A DNA stretch of 64,000 nt from Bacteroidota bacterium (lineage in GTDB: Bacteria; Bacteroidota; Bacteroidia; B-17B0; Aurantibacillaceae), in the NCBI GenBank assembly GCA_003153315.1, contig PLYA01000045.1:1-64000 (forward strand), given 5' to 3'. The position numbers were made by a program, and so were the translations under genes. This document shows, piece after piece, positions 42,921-52,052 of this stretch (position 1 is its first letter; every line of letters starts with the position of its first letter). A model generated the notes under the pieces. That model was not told the origin of the DNA and did not search any database. It worked only from the letters and a program-made list of their open reading frames with translations.

Positions 42921-44483
42921 TTATTTCTTTTCAGAAAGTAAAGTTAGCTTTCCATAAGATTGATTGTTTCCAGCTTTGATAATGTAAAAATAACTCCCAG
43001 TTGCTAAACTAGTTCCATCATTATTTTTTCCATCCCATATAACTTCATTTAGACCGATGTTTTCAAAGCTACTTTTAAATGTCCTTACATTTGTACCTAA
43101 AACAGAATATATTTCTGTATTTACTTTAACAGGATTATCTAATGTATATCTTATGTTTACAGTATTTTCAAATGGATTAGGGAAGGCGTAGCTTTGTAAG
43201 CTATTTATATTCGTATTTTGACATATAGAGGTTAGTAAAGGATCGATAACTAGTAAAGAATCTATATTAATAAATTCGTCCCGCTCTTTATATTCGAGCC
43301 ACTGAAAAGCATCATGTAACATTTCATTTGAAGAACTGGTGCCAGATACAATATCTGCAGGAGGGCTGTTAGGATTATCAGGGTTATTTGAAGTATTATC
43401 AAACACATGCTTAGCGTATAAATTATATGCTTGCGGAATTTTAGGCATATGGCGAAATATATAAAACCCTTGAAAGTCAAAATCCCATTTGTTTATTCTA
43501 ATTAAAGGTATTGTATCATGAGATGCATAAGCATAATTCAGAACCTTTGTACATAAATAGTGTGAATGAGGAAATATAGAAAAAACAGAAATTGTTTGAT
43601 TTACTAAATGGCTTGCGCTGAAAACTTTTATAGAATCGGCAGGTATGTTTAGAGAATCATTACGTAGAAATAGATTGGTATGAATTTGGCGAACGTTTGT
43701 TGTGCCTAAAGGGTAAAAATACAGTCTGATTTTTGTGCTATCTATTTGCCCGGCAGTACCTGCAGAATAATGAATTTGAATTATAATATTAGAGCCTGCT
43801 TTTAAACGAATTCCTGCTTTAAATATTGATGAATTAGGAAAAACAGATGGAGAAGAACCCGGTGCATAGCCACCCATACAAAAATCTCCCATAGCCGTAT
43901 AACAACTACCTGACAAATCAGAGGTTGTTGTCCCTGTTGTATCAATATTTACTACTACGTGATGTATAATAGGGAGGGTACCTGGCGCAATTTCAAATGC
44001 TCTAATAATTCTATCTTGAGTAAGATCAGATGGTAATGAAAAACAAACATAGCTGTCATGAGTGGAGGCATTACTGGTAAATGTAGGTATAGAAAGTTCC
44101 AAATCAGGAGTAGCACTTATTTGGTATTTTGTATAAACCGGAGGAGAAGGAGCAAGTGTAGTATCTCCTTTTAATACCCCCCCTGCAATCCAATTAAGAA
44201 TAGCATTTTTTTCTATTACTGTTATTGTACGCTCATGTACAAATCGGGTATAAGTAGTATCAGGTTTCCAAGGCGGCATATACCCTGAAGTAAGATAAGA
44301 TTGTATAGTGGATGTATAATGGCTTATCTGACTATAATTTAATAAAGAAACTGCATGACTTATTTGATTGTGACAACCGGTACATTTACTATAAAAAATG
44401 GGAGCTATATCACTATAAGTTATTTGTCCAACAGTTTTAGTTGTAATAAAGAATATAACTAATAAGGGCAATATTTTTTTCAT
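42921..44483 (-). CDS. Secreted haem c / copper type II monooxygenase-like protein with T9SS domain
   Basis: About 520 aa. I place the start at 44483 (MKKILPLLVIFFITTKTVGQ) because a TACATTTG promoter element overlaps the alternative ATG at 44501. A haem c site CTGCH lies near residue 33. The middle resembles the PHM/DBM copper-monooxygenase fold: the CuA-type HH in IIHHVVVNI, H in IQIHYS, the CuB-type HxH in FPHSHYL, and a methionine in NEMLH. The C-terminus (FPNPFENTVNIRYTL ... TGSYFYII) is a type A T9SS sorting domain. Such proteins occur in Bacteroidota and marine bacteria with unknown substrates. Ascorbate or a small hydroxylation is inference. Confidence 0.82.
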   Translation of the reverse strand: MKKILPLLVIFFITTKTVGQITYSDIAPIFYSKCTGCHNQISHAVSLLNYSQISHYTSTIQSYLTSGYMPPWKPDTTYTRFVHERTITVIEKNAILNWIAGGVLKGDTTLAPSPPVYTKYQISATPDLELSIPTFTSNASTHDSYVCFSLPSDLTQDRIIRAFEIAPGTLPIIHHVVVNIDTTGTTTSDLSGSCYTAMGDFCMGGYAPGSSPSVFPNSSIFKAGIRLKAGSNIIIQIHYSAGTAGQIDSTKIRLYFYPLGTTNVRQIHTNLFLRNDSLNIPADSIKVFSASHLVNQTISVFSIFPHSHYLCTKVLNYAYASHDTIPLIRINKWDFDFQGFYIFRHMPKIPQAYNLYAKHVFDNTSNNPDNPNSPPADIVSGTSSSNEMLHDAFQWLEYKERDEFINIDSLLVIDPLLTSICQNTNINSLQSYAFPNPFENTVNIRYTLDNPVKVNTEIYSVLGTNVRTFKSSFENIGLNEVIWDGKNNDGTSLATGSYFYIIKAGNNQSYGKLTLLSEKK

Positions 44484-44498
44484 TAGAGGAGGGAACGA

Positions 44499-44506
44499 CA
44501 AATGTA
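44499..44506 (-). promoter_or_regulatory. TAnnTTTG promoter element of the monooxygenase-like gene
   Basis: TACATTTG on the minus strand, 15 bp upstream of the ATG at 44483. It overlaps the alternative ATG at 44501 and so favours the downstream start. Confidence 0.55.
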
Positions 44507-44547
44507 TATAAACAAAACTTTAAACCAAATCATTGTACTATAATAGT

Positions 44548-45129
44548 CTAAACGTATATGTAAACGATTTTAATATCGATGGTTACTCCTACTCCGGAGG
44601 CAATATGCGCATCAATAAAATTTCTTGCTGCAATATAATCATTTACATAAGCTGATGAACCAGCTGCAGAGCAACTGGGATCGGGGATTTCTCCAATCAT
44701 AGTATGCGTGCCATCGCTAAGTACCAAATGGTAATTGCTATCAGTTTCTACTTTTTTAATGGTTATTTTACAAGTAACATTATAGGTTTTATCTTCTACA
44801 CCCGCATACCTTGGCATGGTAGGACTGGATGAAGGCGTTGTAATACCCACCATATAACCTACGTTTGCAGCAATGGGCGTAAAGTTTATCGTGCTTATAG
44901 CAGCATCAACCAATACTTTTTGAGACCAACGTTCTGTACCACCACACAGAGTTTTACCATTTGCCAACTCATATTCTTCTTCCTCCTCTACCTTTTCTTT
45001 ACGATTATTTTGTGCATTTGTTATATTGACCGAAAGCAATAATAACAATAGGAATAGATTAACTAATTTAAAACTGTTTATTAGTTTATGCTTTAATTCA
45101 AACATGATTAAAATAGATTTTGTTACCAT
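44548..45129 (-). CDS. Exported protein of unknown function
   Basis: 193 aa from 45129, or 185 aa from the ATG at 45105, which leads into the hydrophobic export segment LVNLFLLLLLLSVNITNAQ. A glutamate cluster (KEKVEEEEEYE) follows. The mature part contains TERWSQKVLVDAAI, an alternating beta region, and the pattern DSNYHLVLSDGTHTMIGEIPDPSC ending in cysteine. Similar conserved DxxYHLVL...MI.EIP.P.C sequences occur in uncharacterised Bacteroidota and phage proteins as far as I recall, so the mature region is probably a real conserved domain. No function assigned. Confidence 0.75.
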   Translation of the reverse strand: MVTKSILIMFELKHKLINSFKLVNLFLLLLLLSVNITNAQNNRKEKVEEEEEYELANGKTLCGGTERWSQKVLVDAAISTINFTPIAANVGYMVGITTPSSSPTMPRYAGVEDKTYNVTCKITIKKVETDSNYHLVLSDGTHTMIGEIPDPSCSAAGSSAYVNDYIAARNFIDAHIASGVGVTIDIKIVYIYV

Positions 45130-45413
45130 TTTTAAAGATTTTTTGGTTACTAATTAAAAAAACTTTAAAGGCGGTTAAGGATGGTAGAATTTTGTAGTAG
45201 TTTCTCCAATTCCTTTAAGGTGGGCACCTTATTCAAGGTATATTATCAAAAAGGCGATGTCAAGTTACTTTCGACTAATTTGGTTTATTTTTGACGAAAA
45301 TAACGTAATGAGATTTTTTTTAACATATTAAGAGATGCCAACAAAACAATCATTTGCCGAAATAGTAAAGTTTAAATATTATTATACCTTCGCTATAATT
45401 AAATTTCACTACA

Positions 45414-47294
45414 ATGAATAAGCTTTTACTTACCCTTATTGTTTTAACAACAGGTATGACTCTTTTTGCTCAGAAAGTTATTCGTAATAAAGATGGCTCT
45501 TATTTTAAACAATGTAGCAGCTTTTCTATTTCTCGTCCGCTAAGCGAGTTGGCAAAGGAACATCCTGCAGTTAAAAAATTGGGAGTCCAAAAAGAAGCTA
45601 AAGATGCTGACAGAAAATTTCCATGGAAACATCCATCTAATGTGCCTTTTAGCGAAGACCCTATTGCCCAAAGAGAGCAGGGTACGCAGGCAACCAGTAG
45701 TGCAATAGTAAATATAGATGGCCAAAATAATTCGGTTAGTGGTTTCGATCCTTTAGACCCTAACGGAATGGTTGGCCCTAACCATTATGTACAGGCAATA
45801 AATAGTAATTACCAGGTGTTTAATAAAAACGGAACTGTTTTAACGGCTTCTATTGATTTAATGACTTTATTCCCTGGTTCTTTAGATGATGGAGACCCTG
45901 TGGTGATGTATGACAGGTTTGCCGACCGTTGGATAATTACAGAATTTCTTTGTCCGGGTGGTAATAATTGCACTAATTTATTATTTGCGGTTTCTACTAC
46001 TCCCGACCCAACTGGTACTTATTATTTGTACAACTTTGAACCTGATGCATCTGATTATGCCGATTACCCCAAATATTCTATTTGGTCTGATGGGTATTAT
46101 GAAACCTGCAACTGCGATAATCAAAAAGTTACTGTTTATGATAGAGCTAAAATGCTGGTTGGTGATACAAGTGCTGGCTTTATTGTAATACCATCTATAT
46201 CAGATCCTAATACCAGTGCTGGTGGTGGTTTCTTTTGTCCGCAAACCCTATATGCCGATGGCACTTTGCCACCTTATGGTTCTCCCCAGTATATGTTTTA
46301 TTTTACGGATGATAATTGGGGTTCAGGTTTTACAGATATGATTCATATTTACAAAATTACTGCCAACTGGACAACTAAAACAGGAACCTTAGCTGTTTAT
46401 GATTCTTTAGCCCCTCAGCCCTTTAACTCTTATTTTACTGGAGGAACTGAAAAAGATATTTCTCAACCTGGTACCACCAAAAAGTTAGATGCACTGGATG
46501 GCTTCTTTTCCTACCGTATTCCTTATTTGCGTTGGGGTACTTACAATGCTGTTGTAATGTGTCATCCTGTAAACACAGGTAGTGGAAGTACTATTATAGC
46601 TGGTATTAGGTGGTACGAATTGCATCAGGATACTACAACTGCCAAATGGAGCATCTTTCAGCAAGGCACTTATTCTCCTTCTGATGGTGTTAGCAGATGG
46701 AATCCTGCGATTGCTATGGATGCTAATGGAAGTATAGGTTTAGCGTATTCTGTTTCAGCCCCAACATCTGTTTATCCCGGCACACGTTTTACCGGAAGAA
46801 CAAAATGCGATACATTAGGAAAAATGTCACTTATAGAAACAACAGCCATTGCAGGTTCATCTGCATGGACGAGTGATAACCGTTGGGGAGATTATTCTCA
46901 CACCTCTGTTGACCCATCTGATGGAATTACTTTTTGGCATACAAATCAATACATGGCTACCAGTAGTCAAATAAATACACGTATTTTTTCTTTTCAAATT
47001 AGCCCGTGCAGCACAACAGGTATTGCGGGTATAAACGGAAATACAGCAACTGTTTTAACTGCTTACCAATTGGGTAATCAATTAAATGTTAAGGCAAATA
47101 ACCTCCCATCTGATGACAATGCGGAAGTAAGTTTATATAATTTAGAAGGAAGACTGATTACAGTAAAAGATGTTCGCCCTGCATTAAATGCAGTTGAAAC
47201 AACACTAAATCTAAATGGACTTGCCAAAGACATTTACTACATAAGAATTGGTAATAATAATTACCAACGGGTTATAAAGGTGCCTGTGCATTAG
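45414..47294 (+). CDS. Secreted T9SS substrate, beta-propeller-like
   Basis: 626 aa. Signal peptide MNKLLLTLIVLTTGMTLFAQ, a basic propeptide-like region, then repeated strand motifs (NHYVQAINSNYQVFNKNGT, DPVVMYDRFADRWIITEF, YADYPKYSIWSDGYYETCN) typical of large beta-rich exoproteins. Cysteine pairs and asparagine/tyrosine-rich composition suit an extracellular location. The final 80 residues (LNVKANNLPSDDNAEVSLYN...DIYYIRI) match a type A T9SS sorting domain. The catalytic role, if any, is not evident. A TACCTTCG element at 45385-45392 resembles a promoter. A lipoprotein gene follows after 1 bp. Confidence 0.88.
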   Translation: MNKLLLTLIVLTTGMTLFAQKVIRNKDGSYFKQCSSFSISRPLSELAKEHPAVKKLGVQKEAKDADRKFPWKHPSNVPFSEDPIAQREQGTQATSSAIVNIDGQNNSVSGFDPLDPNGMVGPNHYVQAINSNYQVFNKNGTVLTASIDLMTLFPGSLDDGDPVVMYDRFADRWIITEFLCPGGNNCTNLLFAVSTTPDPTGTYYLYNFEPDASDYADYPKYSIWSDGYYETCNCDNQKVTVYDRAKMLVGDTSAGFIVIPSISDPNTSAGGGFFCPQTLYADGTLPPYGSPQYMFYFTDDNWGSGFTDMIHIYKITANWTTKTGTLAVYDSLAPQPFNSYFTGGTEKDISQPGTTKKLDALDGFFSYRIPYLRWGTYNAVVMCHPVNTGSGSTIIAGIRWYELHQDTTTAKWSIFQQGTYSPSDGVSRWNPAIAMDANGSIGLAYSVSAPTSVYPGTRFTGRTKCDTLGKMSLIETTAIAGSSAWTSDNRWGDYSHTSVDPSDGITFWHTNQYMATSSQINTRIFSFQISPCSTTGIAGINGNTATVLTAYQLGNQLNVKANNLPSDDNAEVSLYNLEGRLITVKDVRPALNAVETTLNLNGLAKDIYYIRIGNNNYQRVIKVPVH

Positions 47295-47295
47295 T

Positions 47296-47670
47296 ATGAA
47301 ACAAGTATCAGGTATCAAGTTTCAAATCCGGTTACTTGTTATTTCTAACTTGTTATTTGTTTCCTGCAAATCAAAGCAATCTAATTCTACTCAGATAACT
47401 GAAAAATCTGATAAGACAAGTCAATCTGCTAATTCTGTAAAAGCTATTGGAATGGTTTCTCATCAATATAACTCATCAGGTTGCGGAACAATAATATTAT
47501 GCAAAAGAGAAATTGAAAAGGATACCTTGTTCTTAATCCCAATGACTCCTTTAGGAGAATATGATAAAGATGGTTTGGAAATATTTTTTAATTATAGAAT
47601 ACTAAGAATACATAATCCTAAAGGATGCAAAGGTACACCAGTTCAAGTTTCTAATATCAAAACAAAGTAG
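47296..47670 (+). CDS. Small lipoprotein of unknown function
   Basis: 124 aa. Signal with lipobox LLFVSC near residue 20-25, followed by a Ser/Asn/Thr-rich spacer (KSKQSNSTQITEKSDKTSQS), as usual for surface or outer-membrane lipoproteins. The rest has SSGCGTIILCKREIEKDTLFLIP and a cysteine pair. It starts 1 bp after the stop of the T9SS gene, suggesting co-expression. No family recognised. Confidence 0.8.
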   Translation: MKQVSGIKFQIRLLVISNLLFVSCKSKQSNSTQITEKSDKTSQSANSVKAIGMVSHQYNSSGCGTIILCKREIEKDTLFLIPMTPLGEYDKDGLEIFFNYRILRIHNPKGCKGTPVQVSNIKTK

Positions 47671-47673
47671 CAT

Positions 47674-47811
47674 CTAAATGCTTTTGGCATTTACATATAC
47701 ATTGACAATTTTGCAAAGCAAAAAAGAGATAAAAGAGGAAAGTATGATAAGCATCAATAAAACGAACTTATCATGATTTGAAAACCACTCTATTAGTTTA
47801 GTTATTCTCAT
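47674..47811 (-). CDS. 45-aa single-span membrane miniprotein (copy 1)
   Basis: ATG at 47809-47811. It reads MRITKLIEWFSNHDKFVLLM and continues with LIILSSFISFLLCKIVN. A paralogue is at 49780-49899, sharing LIEWxSxHxKxxLLxLIILxSFISxxLxKI with many changed codons, which supports translation. The frame remains open upstream to 47916 but that part (MIKVLIVEDNYLL...) resembles a receiver-domain start that quickly loses similarity. TAAGAGAAATG precedes both start codons. Confidence 0.65.
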   Translation of the reverse strand: MRITKLIEWFSNHDKFVLLMLIILSSFISFLLCKIVNVYVNAKSI

Positions 47812-48269
47812 TTCTCTTACCGTCAGAAAGCTCATGATGGTTATTTGGAAATGTTTACAGCTGAGGTTTAAAAAGTTAAGCAAATAATTATCCTCTACTA
47901 TTAATACTTTTATCATTTGTGTATTTGATTTTTGTTTTTGACCCTAGGAAGATTCCAGCTTAACTAATTCTCCCTGCTTTAAAGCTTTATAACATATATC
48001 TACAACATGATTTTTTGTATAACCCTAAAACTATTGTTTTAGTATACTTCCGCAAGCGTGCAAAAGGTTCTGCGCCCGGAGTGATAATTAAATGATTAAT
48101 GAGCTTGGCAATGGCACGGAAAGTTTAAATCGCTAACACTGACTAATAAAATCATCTGATAATATTTTTTCAGAATAAGGACTTGACTCAAAATTGGAAA
48201 ATATGTCATTATAAGAACTAAGCAATATGCTTATTTCTAAAAAAAAGAGTTATTTAATTTTTAAGAATA
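47812..48269. other. Mostly gene-free region with possible gene remnants
   Basis: On the minus strand 47878-47916 encodes MIKVLIVEDNYLL, like the start of a response regulator, and 47946-48025 encodes GYTKNHVVDICYKALKQGEL and a stop. Both are short, without complete domains, so I treat them as possible decayed coding sequence. Nothing else is seen. Confidence 0.3.
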
Positions 48270-49700
48270 CTACCTAACAATAACCAACCTCTTGTTTACG
48301 ACGCCATCGTTGTTAGTAATGTTCACGTTGTAAATGCCATCATTTAAGCTACTTGCATCAATAATAGTTTTACCATTCATGTTTTGGCTCAATACAAGTC
48401 TGCCATTTATATCATATACATATACTACAGCTTCTCCATTCACGCCTGTATAATCAATATGGAAATTATTTGAAGAAGGGTTTGGGTAGATATTAAAAGC
48501 ATTGTCTAAAGTTTTTTGGTCTATACCTGTTGTGTTGCAACCCATTAAAGCTCTAAGTTGAGTTATAGTACCATTAAAGATATCCGCGTCAACACCCCCT
48601 GTGGTTATACCAGGAACGGTAGTAGTCCAAGAATATTGATTAAAACTCCAATTAGGATACCATGCAGCCTGGTCGTAAGTTGAGGGTGTAGGTGGTGGTG
48701 GTGATGGAGGTATAGTTGTTGCGCTGCCATTATCCGTTGCTATCCAAAGTTTACAATAAGAAGCTAAAGCGCTGGTAAATTGATTCGCAATAGAGCCACC
48801 CGTATAAAGAATAGGCATTATACCTGTTGCAGTTTGAACAGTGTTCATCCAACTTTCAACCCATGCAGTTTGTTGAGCACCAGTCATAGATGCCGACACA
48901 TCTGTTTCATAATCAAGCATAGGAGGTAATTCACAAGCTATAATATAGGGTTGTGCCACGCTTAAAAAGTGATTTGCTTCGGAAATAGCACCCGCAGTAG
49001 TAGGGTCAGTATCCGGATGAGCAAAGTGATAGGCACCCATATAAACTCCGGCAGATACTCCGCTTGTTGCGTTGGTTATATAATCAGGATCAACATAAGT
49101 GGTTCCTTCAGTAGCTTTAGCCCATGCATAGGTAACACCTCCTGCCTTTACCTGTGTCCAATTAATAGGATTTTGGTAATGAGAAACATCAATACCAATA
49201 TTGGAAGTACCCCCCACAGGAGCTGCTATACTCGTGTCTCTCCAAACTAAGGTAGAATAAGGCATGCCGCTATTGGTTGTACAACCGGATACGGTAGTTA
49301 AAAGTTTTACAACGCCAGTAAAGGTTGCAGTCCATCTGATATAAGGTGCAGTAGAGCAGTTTGGTCTCCCGCAATTGTTGGCATAACAAAGCGTAACTCC
49401 ACTGGTGTTATTGAACAAAGTTAATTCAGCATCCCAACCCTGACTACCACCAAAATCACTACAGTATGTCCACTCATAAACATTTCCATTGATTACATCA
49501 AACAGGGTGTAATTTCCAGCGTTCATGTAAGCACTAACGGTCATCCAAGCATTAGTAGAAGCAGAAAAAGCACCTGTTGGATACTGCCCCGTTGAGTTAG
49601 TTGCTGTTGGAGAACAGAAACCCGATGTGGCACAGGTTTGTGCGCTAATACCAAAACCTATAATGGTTAATGCTGCGATAAGGAATAATTTTTTCTTCAT
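48270..49700 (-). CDS. Secreted GH25-type lysozyme with T9SS sorting domain
   Basis: 476 aa from the ATG at 49700 (MKKKLFLIAALTIIGFGISA), chosen over an upstream ATG at 49751 because it gives a clean signal peptide. An N-terminal beta domain of about 130 residues is followed by the GH25 catalytic domain (about 165-395): GIDVSHYQNPINW, YAWAKATEGTTYVDPDY, LPPMLDYETDV (catalytic Asp-x-Glu) and the VDADIFNG end. The C-terminus (NIYPNPSSNNFHIDY ... LNDGIYNVNI) is a T9SS type A domain. It likely attacks peptidoglycan of other cells. Its role in predation or competition is inference. Confidence 0.92.
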   Translation of the reverse strand: MKKKLFLIAALTIIGFGISAQTCATSGFCSPTATNSTGQYPTGAFSASTNAWMTVSAYMNAGNYTLFDVINGNVYEWTYCSDFGGSQGWDAELTLFNNTSGVTLCYANNCGRPNCSTAPYIRWTATFTGVVKLLTTVSGCTTNSGMPYSTLVWRDTSIAAPVGGTSNIGIDVSHYQNPINWTQVKAGGVTYAWAKATEGTTYVDPDYITNATSGVSAGVYMGAYHFAHPDTDPTTAGAISEANHFLSVAQPYIIACELPPMLDYETDVSASMTGAQQTAWVESWMNTVQTATGIMPILYTGGSIANQFTSALASYCKLWIATDNGSATTIPPSPPPPTPSTYDQAAWYPNWSFNQYSWTTTVPGITTGGVDADIFNGTITQLRALMGCNTTGIDQKTLDNAFNIYPNPSSNNFHIDYTGVNGEAVVYVYDINGRLVLSQNMNGKTIIDASSLNDGIYNVNITNNDGVVNKRLVIVR

Positions 49701-49779
49701 TTGTTTTTGTTTTTTAGTGCAATAAATATAGTATTTGTTTAATGACCTCACAAGAACAAACTTTTATTTACAAATCTAA

Positions 49780-49899
49780 CTACATACATGTTGCTATTTT
49801 GGCTAAACATAAGGATATAAAAGATGTAAGTATAATGAGCAATAGTAAAATGATCTTCTCATGACTTGAAACCCATTCTATTAGGTTAGCTACTTTCAT
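49780..49899 (-). CDS. 39-aa single-span membrane miniprotein (copy 2)
   Basis: ATG at 49897-49899, stop TAG at 49780-49782. It reads MKVANLIEWVSSHEKIILLL and continues LIILTSFISLCLAKI, aligning with copy 1 at 47674-47811. Differences are mostly conservative or silent, so the protein is probably selected. A charged N-terminus and one hydrophobic helix suggest an inner-membrane miniprotein. Function unknown; a toxin-like or regulatory peptide is possible. Confidence 0.65.
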   Translation of the reverse strand: MKVANLIEWVSSHEKIILLLLIILTSFISLCLAKIATCM

Positions 49900-49976
49900 T
49901 TCTCTTATTAAACTCAATAAAGAAACCTGTTTTTAAAATTTAATTATCTCCTTCTCATTGACATATTAAAAAAACA

Positions 49977-50222
49977 CTATTCAACTACTAAAACACCAAA
50001 GGTATTAGGTTTAATGACTAGTATAGGACGTGGGTTCTCTTTGGTAGCTGCCGACGTTTCTCCAAATTCTGCTGTAGGTAGATATAATTGATGCTTGGTT
50101 TTATTTAAGGTAATAGTTCTTGCTCTTTTTTGTGTTTCAATTGTTTCTACAACTGTATAAGAGTTTTCATTTTCTTGTTTCACCAAAGTTACCGTTCCTT
50201 CTCCATTTATAAAACGAAGCAA
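49977..50222 (-). pseudogene. C-terminal fragment of a YncE-type beta-propeller protein
   Basis: The 81-residue frame contains EGTVTLVKQENENSYTVVET, TQKRARTITLNKTKHQLYLPTAEFG and RPILVIKPNTFGVLVVE. This is the typical C-terminal end of YncE/40-residue-repeat propellers, which are usually 330-380 residues and carry a signal peptide. Here the frame has only a TTG at its start, with a stop just upstream, and similarity ends at 50222, where a truncated recombinase begins on the other strand. It is therefore the remains of a larger gene. Confidence 0.8.
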
Positions 50223-50250
50223 GGTTAAAGTCTCTTACATTATTGTTTAT

Positions 50251-51555
50251 ATGCTCGATAGATTTTCTCGATCAGGAGCAAACGCTATTTACATTAAGGA
50301 ACAATTAAAGAGTCAAGGAATTTATATTCAATCAGTAAAACAACCGATTGATGGTTCGACATCTAGCGGAGACTTTCAACAAAACATTCACATGATTTTT
50401 TTGCATTATGATAATCAATTGCGAAAGGAACGTTGCATGGCAGGAACAAGAGAAGCTTTGATGAGAGGAGTTTGGTGCGCTCATAAACCAATAGGTTATG
50501 ATAAAATAGTAATCAATGGTGAAACTAAATTAGTTGTAAATAATGACGGCAAACTTTTAAAGAAAGCATTCTACTGGAAGGTAAACGAAAATCTTAATAG
50601 TGAACAATGCGTTGCAAGGCTTGCTAATCTTGGTTTAAAAGTATCACACCAAAAGATGTCTACCATTTTTAGAAACCCTTTTTATTGCGGATTAATTTCG
50701 CACAACCTTTTAGAAGGAAAGATGGTTGAGGGCAAGCGCGAAAAGTTAATTTCAAAGGAAGTATTTTTAAAAGTAAATGAAATCCAAAACAAAAATTCCT
50801 TTGGCTATAAACAAACGCCGGAACAAATTAATATACCCTTAAAGGTTTTTGTAAAATGTGATAAGTGCGGATTAGGTCTTACAGGCTACGTTGTAAAAAG
50901 TAAAAACCTTTGGTATTACAAATGCCGGAATAAGGGTTGTTGCGTAAACAAGGCTTCTGAACCGTTAAACGTTTTATTTGAAAACGTTTTGACGGATTAT
51001 TCTCTTGATCCGGAGAACTCATCTCTGATGCTAGAACTGCTGATAACCGAATTTTATGCAAGAACCAAGGAGAACGAGGAGAACCTAAAACTACTAAAGG
51101 AGAATTATCAGGAAATTAACCGCAAATTGGAGCGTTTGGAACAGCGCTTTATGAGCGAGGAAATCACAAAGGAGTTATACTTAAAGTTCGTTGAAAAAAA
51201 TAAGGAGGAACAGGTCAAAATTCACCGGGATTTGCAACAATTCGAACTTGGGACTTCGAACCCGGAAGATTGCGCCCAGCTAATTACTAGTTACGCCCAA
51301 GACCTTCGTAAAATTTGGCTCTCCGGCGATTATGTTCAAAAACAAAAGCTCCAAAACTACCTGTTTCCGAAGGGAATTCGGTACTGTAAAAATTCAGGGC
51401 TAGTTCGAACCGAAGATTATAATTCTGTATTTCTCTGGATTGCCCTAAAACAGGGCGATTTGGGGCAAAAAAAATGCGGCATACCAAGTTTAAATCTTGA
51501 TTATGCCGCCTTGGTAGACCCAACAGGAATCGAACTAACTTTCTGCTTTTTCTGA
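50251..51555 (+). pseudogene. Serine recombinase lacking its N-terminal catalytic part
   Basis: Residues from the ATG read MLDRFSRSGANAIYIKEQLK, matching the middle of resolvase catalytic domains (usually VYKLDRFSR). In-frame similarity reaches back to about 50230 (VSYIIVYMLDRF) and then stops. About 80-90 residues including the catalytic serine are missing. Downstream parts are intact: the recombinase domain (GVWCAHKPIGYDKI), a zinc ribbon (CDKCGLGLTGYV ... CRNKGCC), and a coiled coil with EEQVKIHRDLQQ. The enzyme should be inactive. It is head-to-head with the YncE fragment. Confidence 0.85.
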
Positions 51556-51590
51556 ATTAGGAAACTTCGGTACACCGAAGTTTCCTAATT
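51555..51590. repeat. 36-bp almost perfect palindrome at the recombinase 3' end
   Basis: AATTAGGAAACTTCGGT (51555-51571) is the exact reverse complement of 51574-51590, with only AC between. It begins at the last base of the recombinase stop codon. No U-tract follows on either strand, so it is not a normal terminator; it may extrude a cruciform, or be a recombination or protein-binding site. Confidence 0.85.
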
Positions 51591-51737
51591 AAAGAAGAAA
51601 AAAATTGATTTAAACTAAAGAGAATGATAGGAATAAAAAATTAAAATATTTTACAGTTTTTATCCAAGACGAGAATTTTGCATATTTATTTTCTTTACCA
51701 TTTCTATGGACGGTTAAAAGGAGTAATAACCAAGACT

Positions 51738-51792
51738 AGGAAAAAAATTATTTTATAAAACAATTAATTATATTATAAAATAATTTTTTCCT
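51738..51792. repeat. 20-bp AT-rich inverted repeat
   Basis: AGGAAAAAAATTATTTTATA (51738-51757) pairs with the reverse complement of 51773-51792, one extra A being the only difference, around a 14-bp centre. It is in a gene-free stretch (51591-52052). Its origin is unknown. Confidence 0.75.
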
Positions 51793-51895
51793 TAGACGCC
51801 TACAAACTACTTTACAAAGATAACTTTAGGTCATTTATAATTTTTAACTGTTCTATTAAATGGTTCGAAATTTTATCCATGGAGTCTACTATCTC

Positions 51896-51924
51896 AAAAT
51901 CCCTTGATTATCAAGGGATTTTTT
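51896..51924 (+). terminator. Strong hairpin terminator
   Basis: AAAATCCCTTGA (51896-51907) pairs with TCAAGGGATTTT (51911-51922), loop TTA, followed by TTTTATTTAT. No functional gene lies immediately upstream on this strand, so it may be the old end of a lost transcript or act on the minus strand for a neighbour. Confidence 0.7.
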
Positions 51925-52052
51925 ATTTATATCTTGAGGGAATCGAACTTTTTTAGTCCACTAGGCTTTAACGCTTAAGATTCAATAAAGCAAAACAGAT
52001 TCCCTCTTATTATAATAGAATAGATTAGCGAATGGAATTTTCATTTAAATAA

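Noticed and set aside
51505-51535. Minus-strand TTCGATTCCTGTTGGGTCTACCA, like a tRNA 3' end, in the recombinase tail
   Set aside because: The T stem does not pair (GTTAG against CCTGT) and no anticodon arm or full acceptor stem is present. It may be a fragment, but not a tRNA gene.
42669-51873. 14-bp identical word ATGGTTCGAAATTT at 42669 and 51860
   Set aside because: In a 64-kb AT-rich window a few shared 14-mers are expected by chance and the flanks do not match.
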